Below, piece by piece: positions 11,969-22,983 of a stretch of DNA of 64,000 nt (the first letter of the stretch is position 1; the number at the start of each line of letters is the position of its first letter). The notes beneath the pieces were generated by a model that saw nothing but the letters and a program-made list of their open reading frames with translations, ran no database searches and was not told the origin of the DNA. The position numbers and the translations under genes were made by a program. Source of the DNA: Megamerina dolium (taxonomy: Eukaryota > Arthropoda > Insecta > Diptera > Megamerinidae); assembly GCA_963854835.1 (NCBI GenBank), contig OY978526.1:91772140-91836139 (forward strand). Reading direction: 5' to 3'.

Positions 11969-12012
11969 TAATTTGGAAACCATTTAAGTATAATTTGGAA
12001 ACCATTTAAGTA
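11969..12012 (+). repeat. Perfect 22-bp tandem duplication
   Basis: TAATTTGGAAACCATTTAAG is present twice head to tail. It looks like a recent local duplication without coding content. Confidence 0.9.
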
Positions 12013-13244
12013 TCAATGGGAATATTTTTTTTAAATTGATTTTATATTATGTGTTTTCAAAAATATTTCATAACATATTCGATTATATGGTATACGTCTC
12101 TGGTGTGTAACTCTATATTTTTCTCCACACCAAAATATTGTGTATTAGTGCTTTCCTATATATTATATATTTTTTGTCTGAATAACAACAATGTAAGCAC
12201 TGAGCTGATGTATTATTAATTTTGTTATTGTTGTTGTAGTTTTAATTTGCCAAATAGTATATTTAACTTCTGGAGCATAGAAAAAACAAAAACAAAACAA
12301 ACATTTGGAAATCATAAGAGAAAGAGAAAGAAAAAATGAAAGTGTTTTCAGTTTCACACTTTAATAGCGTTAATTGAATTTTCTTCTTCTTCTTCTTTTC
12401 CATAATCCTCATCATCCTCTCAACTTTAGACAGATAATGATCGAACCAGATCACTTTTTAAACAATCACACAAGCATATTAATCGTATATTGAGTTTCCG
12501 CTAGCTTCTACATATACATATGTACGTACCTACACATGTACATCTTACATTTGCTTTCTTCTTCGTCTTCTTCTTCGCTTTCAAAAATCAAGTGTGTAAT
12601 GATGATTTTGCCACAAAAACAACCTTCATTTAGTTGAATATCATACAGAAGCAATAGCAGCAGCAGCAGCACCAACAACACCAACAACGCTATAGCAACC
12701 ACAACAATGTTAAATTGAAAGAACATTAAATTTCAATTGTACATCTAAAACGTAATGGCCGAAGTGGTGTGTAAGTGCAAAATAAAATAGTATCATTTTC
12801 ATCTATTGCGAGACCAATAACAACAACAACAACTCAGTAATCAATATCAATAATATTCTACAATTAAACATCAACAATGTATTTACATACAATCATTCTA
12901 TTTGACGTTAACCATTGTGTCATTATTATAATATTTTATATTCATCATCTTTATTATCATCATGACTACTGATGCTGCTGAATCAGTCAATGTAAACTTA
13001 TACGGAACAGTGAAGAAACTGAAAAAACAGAAATTGTGAAGAACAAAAAAAAAAAAAAAAATAGAAAGGAGAAAAAAAAAAACAAAGACTAAAAATGAAA
13101 TGACGCAAAGACACAATAGAAATATGAAGCAAAACAGAAAGCAAAAAAAAAGCACACAAGAAAAGTACATAATAATAATCGAAGGAGAAAGTAAAGTCTC
13201 AACAATCTTTCGAAAAACAAGTGCTCAAGTATGTGGTGGTCATG

Positions 13245-13272
13245 GTATGTACGTATGTATGTATGTATGTAT
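13245..13272 (+). repeat. (ATGT)n microsatellite
   Basis: About seven GTAT units in a row. Confidence 0.9.
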
Positions 13273-14010
13273 CAGCATCAACGTACAGATGTAAATATGT
13301 ATAAAAATATTGTACATATTAGTTAGCGGCAATGAGCCGTACTCGTACCATAAATGTTTGCTGTTAATGATAATGGTGATGGTGATGGAATTGGTTGGTT
13401 GGTTGGTAGTGGTGTTGTGTAAATGAAGTTATTGCTAATGATGTTAATGAAGTGCTGTACTGTGCTGTTTTGCTGTAGAAACCATCAATATGTATGTACC
13501 TACAAGAGAAATGTGCGAAGATCAATAAAAAATACATATTACATAGCGTGGAAGTTTAATTATCGTTATTTTGTATTTTTTTTTCCTTTATACCCAAAAG
13601 CATGTTTATGTATACATATACACAGTCGTGTCACGTCAACACATTGATAACATTTTGCCGGTTCAATACATTCGAGAATTAACACACAATCACACATACA
13701 CATATGTAGATCTTCCCAACAAACCAAACGTGATTGTAAAAAGTATGCACACGCAAGTCTAAGGTTTGGAAAAGCTGCAAAATTATTGTAAAATGCTTCA
13801 ATGAAATTATAGAATAAACAAAAGGAAATCTTAGGAAAAATATTCCTTACTATTTATTTACAGTTTTGCAAGCGCTTGATAATTAATTAAAAGCAATTAT
13901 TGCAATTAGCTTAATTAATTATCCAACATCTGAGAAACTTTTTGAGGAAACAATATTTCCAATATTGTTCCAATTTGGATCTATTTTAATTTATCACATC
14001 TTAATTTATT

Positions 14011-14188
14011 AGTGAAGTAAGAATCAAAAACAATGAGAATGCTCGTCGCTTCCATTTGCACGTACGGGATCAAACTAGTTCATCACAAAAGTAACGAGTA
14101 GCACTTTCAATCAAAGAATATCACGAGTTAATAACAAAACACGAAGTATAGCGAAGTTTTTTCTTTGCGTATCATCACTTGTAAAACT
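14011..14188 (+). repeat. Dispersed repeat, left copy of an inverted pair
   Basis: This segment, starting TTAGTGAAGTAAGAATCAA and ending ATCATCACTTGTAAAACT, matches the reverse complement of 17310-17466 over about 160 bp with scattered differences. Shared blocks include TCCATTTGCACGTAC, ATCAAACTAGT, CACAAAAGTAAC and CGAAGTTTT. Neither copy has a convincing open frame. The family is not recognised. Confidence 0.8.
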
Positions 14189-14747
14189 TTGAAGTATTTT
14201 TATCTATATGCTTACTCAATTGTTTATTGGGTTATTTTTTTTATTACTTTCTAGTTACATACATATGTATGCATCTACTACACTTATATACAATAATATG
14301 CTTTCAATTGTCATTTTGTCGTATAATATAGCATTTGTACTTCCAAGCCTAAATCCCCAAAGGGGACCTTTTCCATACATGTTTTGATAATTCAGTGGTA
14401 TGTTTTAATTGAAATAATAGAAAAAAGCATGGTCTTACTTCGTTCTACTATATATATTGGAATATATTGGAAAGGAATCGAACAGAATCTTTAAGTGTAC
14501 AATTCTCAACATGAAAGAGACTTTATGACTTTATGTTAGTCGGTCACCAAATAGATTTTAAACTATGCATAGTCAAAAATATGATGGAAAAAATAATAAA
14601 TATTTTTGAATTGAGCTGAATAATTTTTATTGCTTTGTCAGAAGTGTTATCAACAAGTCTGCATCGTTTTCATCTCAATATTGTAAAAGATTAGTGCGCC
14701 ATTTGTGATTTGAATGCGTGCTAATACAATAAATTGGACAAAACTAT
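14189..14747. other. AT-rich spacer inside the inverted pair
   Basis: No gene or repeat recognised. Confidence 0.5.
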
Positions 14748-14781
14748 CAGCTTATCATGTCTGTCCTTACATGATAAGCTG
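14748..14781. repeat. Perfect 13-bp inverted repeat with 8-nt loop
   Basis: CAGCTTATCATGT at 14748-14760 pairs without mismatch with ACATGATAAGCTG at 14769-14781; the loop is 14761-14768. It abuts the start of the LINE fossil. No terminator role is implied in this eukaryotic context. Confidence 0.9.
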
Positions 14782-14895
14782 TACGAGTTGTATGCCGCTA
14801 TTGATATAGTTAAGTGCACCAAAATATAGCGGTTGCAGTGGTTCGATCATGTTGAGCGAATGGAAGAATACACTCCAGCTAAGAACGTTGTGATG
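14773..14895 (+). mobile_element. LINE 3'-end fossil (same family as 55685-56143)
   Basis: One frame reads DKLYELYAAIDIVKCTKI, stop (TAG at 14827), then RLQWFDHVERMEEYTPAKN. It matches the C-terminal text at 55870-55970 (ELYADIDMVRRIKI, RLRWLGHVKR, DAPAK) closely enough to call the same retrotransposon family. It is short, interrupted and non-functional. Confidence 0.75.
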
Positions 14896-17309
14896 TCCCA
14901 ATAACTAATAATAACTTTTCTCATCTAAATATTACAATTTCATTATCCTTGACAAGGGCTGTTAAAATTATTGTGTTCTCTTCTAAAAAAATGTTGCCCT
15001 CTGAACGTTGAAAAGTGTACTTTGTCTTGTGTATTTTTAAACTGTATTAAATAACCGAGGGAAAGTGTTGCATTGCAAATGATTTGATTGCTATCGGGTA
15101 ATACATTTTTGTTCTGAAATAGAAAACGCTATAGCGCAATTTTAACCGCTCTGTTTGACTATTGCAGAAGAGTTATTTCGCATTTACAAGTATTAGAGCA
15201 GATTTGTACTTATTGTGCAACAACATATGTATAATGGGAATTTCAACAATAAATGGCTTCATGGAGATTAAATATTTCGAAATTCAATTGAAAGAGCTGT
15301 GTGATTTGAAAGTCCCGAAACATTTTTTTTTTACAATAATAAAACAGTTGATTTATCGTAATTCAAATGTAGCCTTCTCATGTTTAATACTAGATACATA
15401 CTTAACCCTTTCATTTAGATCTGAATTTTGTCTGCAATTTAATATTACTATGTACTTAATTCCCCAAAGAGAGACAATAAATAACAGGTACCATTCGTAT
15501 GTGCATGAGTGTGTGTGTACACGTATATACTTGTAATAAAGAAATTATAAAAAAAACATTGTATTTGTTAAAGTTGTTTATTTTTACGTGGTTGCTTATT
15601 GTTATTGTTATTTCATTTTTTTGCACCTCTCTCTTTGCATAATTCAAGATAGTTGTTATTTTCTGCTATGCCGTTCGCCGTTCGCTCAAGACATAAAAGC
15701 AGCAGCAACAACAAAAACAGGTGAAGTTGCAATTATGTGAATTTCATAGGTAGCTGAAATGATCATGAAAAAAAAGAGAATGACGGTTTTAGATTCCTAG
15801 ATTGTTCATCATTATCAACATGAACAACAACAACCACAGAAACAACAGCAGCAGCAGTAGCAGCATCATAACCGCCGTTCTCTTCTTCTTCTTCTTGATT
15901 GTTAGTGCTGCACTCACTCACAGTGCTATTGCTGCTGCTGGTGATACTGGCAGGTACTATTTAATGCAGTGCTAATACGTACAGCATATGCGCATAATTT
16001 TATTATGCATTTTGCCGTTGTTCATATTTTGTCTACTTATTTTTCCTCAACGTTGTCATTTTACTTACATTTCTTTTTATTTCTTTTCTATTTGTGGTGT
16101 GTGCCTGTGTGATTTTTCATTTTAAAGTTACATTTTTCAATTTCAATTCCTCTCCACATACACACACACACACACACAATTATGTTCATATATAAGCAAG
16201 TAGACAAACTGACGTGAATTTCTCTTTTGGCACAACAACAACAATAACAACATTAAGATGCAACAATTCATGTGCACATGCGTGTGTATGTTGTACTGCC
16301 AGAAGGACTGTAGTTGTTTTTGTCTGGTTGACGCGCCAGCTGATGCACTTGCAACACCATACGTACGTACGACTACGTGCATTCACACTATTGTGTAGAC
16401 TTTAAAAGCCGCTCACTTATATTTATGTAAATATTGTATATGTAAACTTGTGCGAATACGAGCATGTTGTTGTTCATCGTTACTATTGTTGCCGTTGTCG
16501 TTGTCGTGGTTGTCTCTGTATCATTGGCGCAATTTATTAAGCGCAAAAATGCTCAGATGTATGTATGCTAATCTATTTATGTACTGTACAACTGTGCAAA
16601 GCAAATGTATGCAGTGGCAACGACAGCGGCGACAACTGTTTATTTCTCACACTCACAAAAGTACCCAAAACGACAGTACCGACACATATTCGAGTATAGC
16701 GTACGAGTATGTACATAGGTACGTATCGTATACCTGTTAGAAAACTAAGAGCATCTTTATTTTCCTTTTTATTGTATAAAAACAAAAAAAAAAAATTGTC
16801 TGTCGTTTTTATTTTGTATTTTTTCTTTCTTTCCATTTTGTGATGGAAAGTGTACGAAATTTATAGTGGTTATTGGATGCTGTTTTCGGTATTTGATTTC
16901 TTTATGATATACTAAAAACAACAAATACTATTGAATGAAGCAATATCAATACACTTAGGTGGTAAGTAAAACAAAAAAGAGGAAAATTAATTTTGCACTC
17001 ATACGCACATACTTACGGCCTGTGCTTTAATATTGTCTAAACGGACAAAGTTCAATAACACATTACATATGTATGATACCCTTTGATCGGTTAATGCCCT
17101 ACTCGTATGCATCATGCATGATAGCCAGTGTTTTGTAGCGGCGATAGTTTTTGTTGCAACTCGAGCTACTAAAGAATTCCAAATAAACAATTGAAAGAGG
17201 AGCAATATAAAGAAATAACGGTTGGAGTGAGCATGGTACATGTATAAAAGAAATGTGAGCAATTTTCAAAACTTCCTGGGAAAACAATTACAAATCGAAT
17301 AGTTTTACA
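14896..17309. repeat. Microsatellite-rich non-coding DNA inside the inverted pair
   Basis: No supported gene. Contents: CAACAA/CAGCAG tracts at 15690-15720 and 15815-15870, CTT repeats near 15880-15897, (CA)n at 16156-16178 and many ACGTACGTA-type motifs. A 124-codon open frame at 15162-15536 and several shorter ones have no family resemblance, and the longest runs through a T-tract, so I treat them as chance. Confidence 0.6.
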
Positions 17310-17466
17310 AGTGATGGTACACGAAAAGAAAACTTCGTGATACTTGGTGTTTTATTATTGACTCGTGCTATTTGTTACTTTTGTGGTGGACTAGTTTGAT
17401 TTTGTACGTGCAAATGGAAACGGCGAGGATTCTCATTGTATTGATCCTTTCTTCACTAAAGCTGAG
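17310..17466 (-). repeat. Dispersed repeat, right copy of an inverted pair
   Basis: This is the reverse-complement partner of 14011-14188. Outward, similarity stops at TTAGTGAAG in both copies; inward, it stops after ACTTGTAAAACT. The sharp shared boundaries suggest a discrete mobile unit rather than a random match. Confidence 0.8.
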
Positions 17467-17660
17467 GCTCCACACCAAGCGTTTCAGCTGTTGTGGCTTT
17501 AGGCGCTAAAGTCTGAAAAGATGATTTAGTGCAATTGTATGGAAGCTGCTCCGCAATCGAAGTCCGAAAAGTCTGAAAAGCCTGAAAATTGCTATATTTC
17601 GAACTTGTTTCAGGCTTTGAAGACGTCGTCTGACAGTTGACACATTCGAACATAAGGGCT
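17467..17660. repeat. Unclassified repeat-like block adjoining the inverted arm
   Basis: It contains internal near-copies of AAGTCTGAAAAG (about 17509, 17568) and GCCTGAAA/CAGGCTTT motifs in opposite orientation. It is richer in GC than its surroundings. A 65-codon minus-strand open frame (17653-17456) spans it but shows no domain. It may be a small element; family unknown. Confidence 0.35.
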
Positions 17661-18149
17661 GAAATTGTTAGTGTACAATAGTGGGACTATTATCGATTAA
17701 CTCTTTTAACGCCTCCAAATCTTTATCCATTTTTATAAAATGAACGGGCAAACGGGCAAGTATTCAATTCAACATCTAAGGAAAATGTTCCTTGTAAAAA
17801 GACATTAGGTTAGATTTGAAATTGTTACTCTACAATACTGGTACTAAGAAGAAAATACTGGTACTGTCGGTTAACTTAAATTATTTTGCTGTGGAGTTGC
17901 TCGCAAAATTGCAAAAATGGCCCTGAGACTTGTATTTGATGGCCTAATGTTTTCAAGTTTTATAAAATTTATTCAAAAATTTGCTGTTTGAAATAACTTT
18001 TGATTGAATAATGAATCCCACTTTTTGTTTCAGGATATCTGATCATTATATTTACTATATAAAATTGTTCTCTTTATAGGAACTGCAAAAAAAATCATAC
18101 AAGATTTATTGTGACAAATTTTGTCTATCGAAAAAATATTCAACTGTTC
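17661..18149. other. AT-rich spacer, nothing recognised
   Basis: Only a short near-duplication of ATACTGGTACT (17837-17847 and 17857-17867) stands out. Confidence 0.45.
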
Positions 18150-18245
18150 CAAGCCACAACTTATTGGCCACACCGATGCTCGAACTGACGACCTACGTCA
18201 GTTAATGTCAACACATTAACCTCGGTACATTTATGCGCTTTCAAG
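18150..18245 (-). mobile_element. Possible old SINE head (tRNA-like)
   Basis: On the minus strand GAGGTTAATGTGTTGACATT...TGACGTAGGTCGTCAGTTCGAGCATCGG aligns with the tRNA-like head of the 44583 SINE (GGTTAGTG, TTCTGA, TGTAGGTC, B-box-like TTCGA). No 3' part is visible, so it is either a truncated old copy or another tRNA relic. Confidence 0.45.
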
Positions 18246-20834
18246 AACTATATTGAAGGGAAAAACTTATGAATTTACCAAAATAATACAAAAGTGTTTT
18301 ATACCAAATTTGTTATATTCATTCATTCATATAATAAAAAACCTAATATAATTAGTACAAATGTATTAAAATAATTAAATATATTTAAATTAACACATTT
18401 ATATGCATCTTTAGTTTTTTATGTTGTTGACATTGTGTCGCACTCAAAATGCATAAAAACATGTAAAGAAAAACTAAATTCCAACAACAACATCATTATC
18501 GACATCATCATAACATTACCATACATAGACTACACACACACAATACTGAAAATATAGTAAAAATTTTGTTGATGAAATTCATAAATAAGCCACTTTATTT
18601 TATGCATGCGGGAGTTATTGACCCCGTGCTATGCACCAAAAATTGAAAATTTTTAAATGAATATTAATATTTTTTTTAAATAAAATTATGATATGAATAC
18701 TGTATCTAATTTATATTATTTTTATGAATGATAGCCAATTGTGACCATACATAGTTATCTTAAATAGTATAACATGATTTGACAACCTTGACGATCAAGT
18801 TCGAGTCATATCTACTCATTGTTGCTGTAAGTAAAGATGGGCGTTTGAAAATTGAGAGTTCAATATCTTTTGATCAGATATTTCTTTACGGTTGTAAAAC
18901 TAAACGAGAGTGAAACATCGTATGGGCATCGAATCGAGTAAATCGTATAGGAATGCTGTGATTTTACAACTTTGAATAATTTGTATGATAAATTAAATGA
19001 AATACCAAAACAATTAAAGCAAAGGCTTGTAATTGACACAATGTTGTACAAATAATACACTCGTATTCAATTGAAGGCAAATTGAAATGTAAATAGATTT
19101 CTCTTTCGGTAAATAAGCATAAGTAAATATGTACTAACGTAACTATGAAATTAAATAAACACATGAAGAGTATAAATAAATGAAAAATTGAATTTCGAGA
19201 TTCGGAAATGTTCAAATATTATATATATTAATAATGAATGATGAAAAGTAATGATGAAAATTAATTTTACAATAAGAAATAGAAGAAATATGAATAACAT
19301 ATTAAAAAAAAATTGAATAATTTATATAAATACCTTAAAAATAAATATTGTTGTAAATATAATAAAAAAATTGATTTCACTAATAAAACAAAACAAAATG
19401 TTATTTTCGTATATTTAAGAATTCAATCATGAAAAAGATAATATGCTGAAATAGACAGGTGACGTATGCAATGTTAACAGCATTCAATCCACAATTTCAA
19501 ATTGAGACCTAACATTTTAAGTTCAAAATCATTGACTTCAAACTGAAATTATTTAGGTATTTAACAGATATGATAAGCAAAAATATTCAGGCCTTTTTTC
19601 GATGCTCGAAATTGTTTTTAGATTTATGACTTTTTTGTTATTTTTTATACAACTTGTAAATGTTTTACGTCATACGGGGGATTATTAAATCCATATTTGG
19701 TTTTATTTAAAAATTGTACATTTGCTGCGTATTTAATAAACACATAAACACAATAATAAATTCCTAATGATATTACATTCTTCCTAAATTAAATATTATT
19801 GAAAAATTATTTCATTTTACTTGAATCGAAACTTGTTCTAAAATGTGTTTTGAATAAATTTTTGATTTTTTCTTTTCGGTAACATAACTATATACTATAT
19901 ACTATATATATATATACTATATACTACTGAAATACTAGTAGCTGCACCTTCTGGTCCTCGTGTAAACCAGTTCTATTATTTTAATGAATTCTTTTGTATA
20001 TGATTTCGATTTCTGTTTGAAAATATAATATATGTATAATATAGTATAATTAAATGCATAGCAAAGTTCAAATGTTACAAAACATGTTTATGAAGTGAAA
20101 CGACAAAACATACCAGAATCATCTTTGGTTTGTGTCTGGTATGCGATATCAACACAAAAATATGCTGCATATCGGTCAAGAAGAAAACTTGGAAGAATGT
20201 TATAGATATACCTGATGCATTGAAATTGTATACAAAATGTATACAATAAAATACAAATTATAGTTTTAGTTAAAATATTTTCCAAACTTAATGAAGGCTA
20301 ACAATAATAATCGCTTAATAAAAGATAATTGCAACGTGAAGACACCACCCAGACAGCCAGACAGACAGCAGATGACTGAAATAATGTTTGGTTTTCATTT
20401 AAATTCAAATTCCAAAGTTCATATGCATTCTTCACTTTATATGTACATATGTGCGTAGATATACATATTCATATGTGATCATCTTTGTATGTTTAATTAA
20501 TGAATTTTATATGGCAATAGATATGATAACATAAAACTATGATATATATACATATTTAGAATATAATATGTGTTAATGAGCAATTTGAGATTTTCATATG
20601 GATTCAATACATAAAATACTTAGTGCGACATATAGGTAGCGATCGAATATTTTTTTCGACAATTCGCGGTTGTATTTATTACATTCATATGTGCGAGCTA
20701 TATAGGATAGTTAATTGTAACAACAAAAACTTCAAATTATAAATAATCTGTCGCTCTCATTAAATGTCGTGAAGGTGGCAACTCTTCACTACCTGTATCA
20801 TCGCGGATTTCCAAAAACAAATATACTCTACAAT
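18246..20834. other. AT-rich non-coding DNA
   Basis: No supported gene. A TATACTATATACTATA-type simple repeat lies at about 19887-19928. Everything else is very AT-rich with short chance frames. Confidence 0.55.
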
Positions 20835-20928
20835 TCAGTTCAGTCAAGAAAAAAAGAGCAATAATTGAAATCTAAATCCAGTTCTGAACTTTTTATAATT
20901 GTTGTTGGCGTTGATTTTCAATTTACAG

Positions 20929-20956
20929 ATTTTTACGTTGTCTTAGGTGGTAGAAA
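20929..20956 (+). other. Speculative 28-nt microexon between strong splice signals
   Basis: TTTCAATTTACAG (acceptor-like, ending 20928) and GTAAGTATTTA (a perfect donor, from 20957) frame 28 nucleotides. In one phase these read FYVVLGGR. A TCAGTTCAGTC initiator-like motif lies about 90 bp upstream (about 20836). No neighbouring plus-strand exon is evident, so this may be a chance pairing. Confidence 0.12.
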
Positions 20957-21680
20957 GTAAGTATTTATTAGTACAAATTATTTTCAATATCACAAAATGT
21001 CAAAATACCATTTTTAACCAAATCAATATTCACATAAGTAAAAAATAAGTTTAAAAAAATTTGCATTTCTGCATTTCATCATCAATGCATCAATACATTT
21101 TTCTGTTTGTTAAAAAAAAGTATTAAGTTAAATGCCATAATATTTTTAATCATACTTTCCTTATAAAAAAATTCTATCTTATACGTAAAACTGCATTATT
21201 GTTATTATTGTTAAAATAATTACAAAATCTTTTTCTCAGAAAATAAATTGAACATCAAAAATAAAAGTAGTGGGATTTCTATAATTCAGCTTATATGAAC
21301 TTAAAGTGAACTACATTTAAATTACTTAAGTTAAATTAAGATCAATTTATTATTTTTTTTTTATGTGCTCGTCCACTCTAATATAATATTTGCAATTTCA
21401 AATATATATTTACATAAATATCGGTGCATGATGATGCTACGATACTGATGCACTTCCTTCCATTTTATTTCATTTTTTATTTACCTGTTTGCAACATATG
21501 CTCTAATCTGCATATAATCACACAGCAAAAAAAAAAAAAAAAAAAAAAATACTTTTACATAAAGAATAGAAAGTTACATTATTCCATTGGAATTTTTTTT
21601 TTTTTCAAACACATACATATGTATGATGCTATGAGTACGAGTATTAATAAGAAATATTGCATAAAAATTATTTAATTCAT
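20957..21680. repeat. AT-rich DNA with poly-A tract
   Basis: A run of about 24 A residues lies at 21526-21549 and T-runs at 21594-21605. No gene seen. Confidence 0.6.
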
Positions 21681-21849
21681 GCCGTATGCATAACTTACAA
21701 ATCGATAAGCAGTTGTTATTGCATGCAATGAGAAGAAATGTACGCATGGTATATATGTGTGTAAAAGAAAAACAAAAAACACGTTTTACCGTATGCATAA
21801 CTTACAAATCGATAAGCAGTTGTTATTGAATACAATGTAAAGAAATGAG
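21681..21849 (+). repeat. Direct duplication, ~60-bp repeat 109 bp apart
   Basis: CCGTATGCATAACTTACAAA and the following 35 bp occur at about 21681-21740 and again at 21790-21848 with only a few differences. It is a local tandem duplication of about 109 bp. Confidence 0.85.
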
Positions 21850-22201
21850 CATTAGGGTGGATAATGAAAACAAGTTGAAACGTTCTCCGTACAAAAAAAC
21901 TCCTTTGGATTTACAATTAGCTTCATACTTCAAATGAAAAAGTTTCATGATTTTTAAAGGATTTTAATTTTTTGATGGAAGTCACTGTCATATATGAAAT
22001 AATTATAGCTCTTCCTGATAGCTTTTCATTAAGCTATCACTTTTTAAAATCGGACAATAAACAACGGTGCTATGTGAAAAAAATCTATTTTGGCGGTTGT
22101 AAAAGGGTTAAGAAGAAAAACAATTTTTGTTCCTAGAACGTTTCAATATAATCTTTCAAACTAGGGGGGAAATTTTTGTACGGGAGCGATCCAGCTTAAT
22201 G
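21850..22201. mobile_element. Probable ~350-bp MITE with nested inverted ends
   Basis: Left CATTAGGGTGGAT and right ATCCAGCTTAATG are inverted at 11 of 13 positions. Further in, CGTTCTCCGTACAAAAA (left) and the reverse complement of TTTTTGTACGGGAGCG (right) also pair, as do TTGAAACGTTCT (left) and AGAACGTTTCAA (right). These shared blocks in opposite order support a short non-autonomous DNA element. No coding capacity; target duplication not clear; superfamily unknown. Confidence 0.55.
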
Positions 22202-22729
22202 TAAAAAAAAAAAGAATTTTACTTTACAGGGGAACATAAAATTATGTTTTTAGAAAGACAATTGTATCATAACAATATACATACGTGTTACTATAAAGTG
22301 AATGAAGAAAGTATTAGCTGGTGGCAATTACAATGTTGCAGAAAAATACACAGAACACAAGATTACTATTTAAGATAACTACATGCATACAATGAAATAG
22401 CAATATTTGGCAGGTGGGAGTAGAATGCAAAGACAATGGAAAAATTAAAATTCGGAAATTTGATATCCCCATCCGTCGCCAGTCCAGTAGGACAGAAGCA
22501 AGTGATAACTGCCGTCAGTCGTAACGCATCTCTCCAGTGCCCTTCTGATGTAGGGCTAGTCGAGTATAACGCAAAACTATTTTTTTGAAGTTTTGAACAA
22601 AGTTTTCGAAACTATTAGGAAATTTCACTGAAAAACTGCAAATCGAGTTTAAACTTAGTTTAAACGCCAAATAGAGTTCAACTCGCATTGAAAAACTGGC
22701 TCTTAATGTCTAATCTACATGTTTGGCAT
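22202..22729. other. Mostly unrecognised AT-rich DNA
   Basis: A short GC-richer patch at 22468-22562 (CATCCGTCGCCAGTCCAG and following) is not recognised. No gene seen. Confidence 0.45.
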
Positions 22730-22983
22730 TTCATAACGCCTGGATTCTTGCCTTAATAATAAATTTCAGTAAATTTCAGAGTTATTCAAAGCATAATTTG
22801 GTACACACGATTTTTTCTAATATCTTAAATTTAAGTGTCGAAGCAAAGCTATGGCTCAATTTTGGGCTTTGATGCCGTCCATTCGATATCACTGAACATA
22901 ATTTGACGGTAAAAAATTATACTGCTGAACATTGATTTTGAAAAAAAAAATTCAAATAATGCGAAATAAAAAGGCGTTATGAA
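22730..22983. mobile_element. Possible MITE with ~12-bp inverted ends
   Basis: TTCATAACGCCT at 22730-22741 is inverted at 22972-22983 (AGGCGTTATGAA). The 254-bp interior is AT-rich and non-coding. No target duplication is evident, so the call is tentative. Confidence 0.3.

Larger units (their letters stand above)
7908..14010. other. AT-rich non-coding DNA with microsatellites
   Basis: I find no supported gene in these 6 kb. Contents: A- and T-runs, (ATA)n near 9942-9958, a 22-bp tandem duplication at 11969-12012, CTT/GAAGAA-type tracts at 12382-12398 and 12555-12576, CAG/CAA tracts at 12650-12700, poly-A near 13046-13062, (ATGT)n at 13245-13272 and (GGTT)n near 13391-13407. Short open frames here have repeat-driven composition. 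Confidence 0.6.

Noticed and set aside
15162..15536. 124-codon plus-strand open frame
   Set aside because: It runs through a T-tract, has no domain-like segments, and a frame of this length is expected about once by chance in a window this AT-rich.
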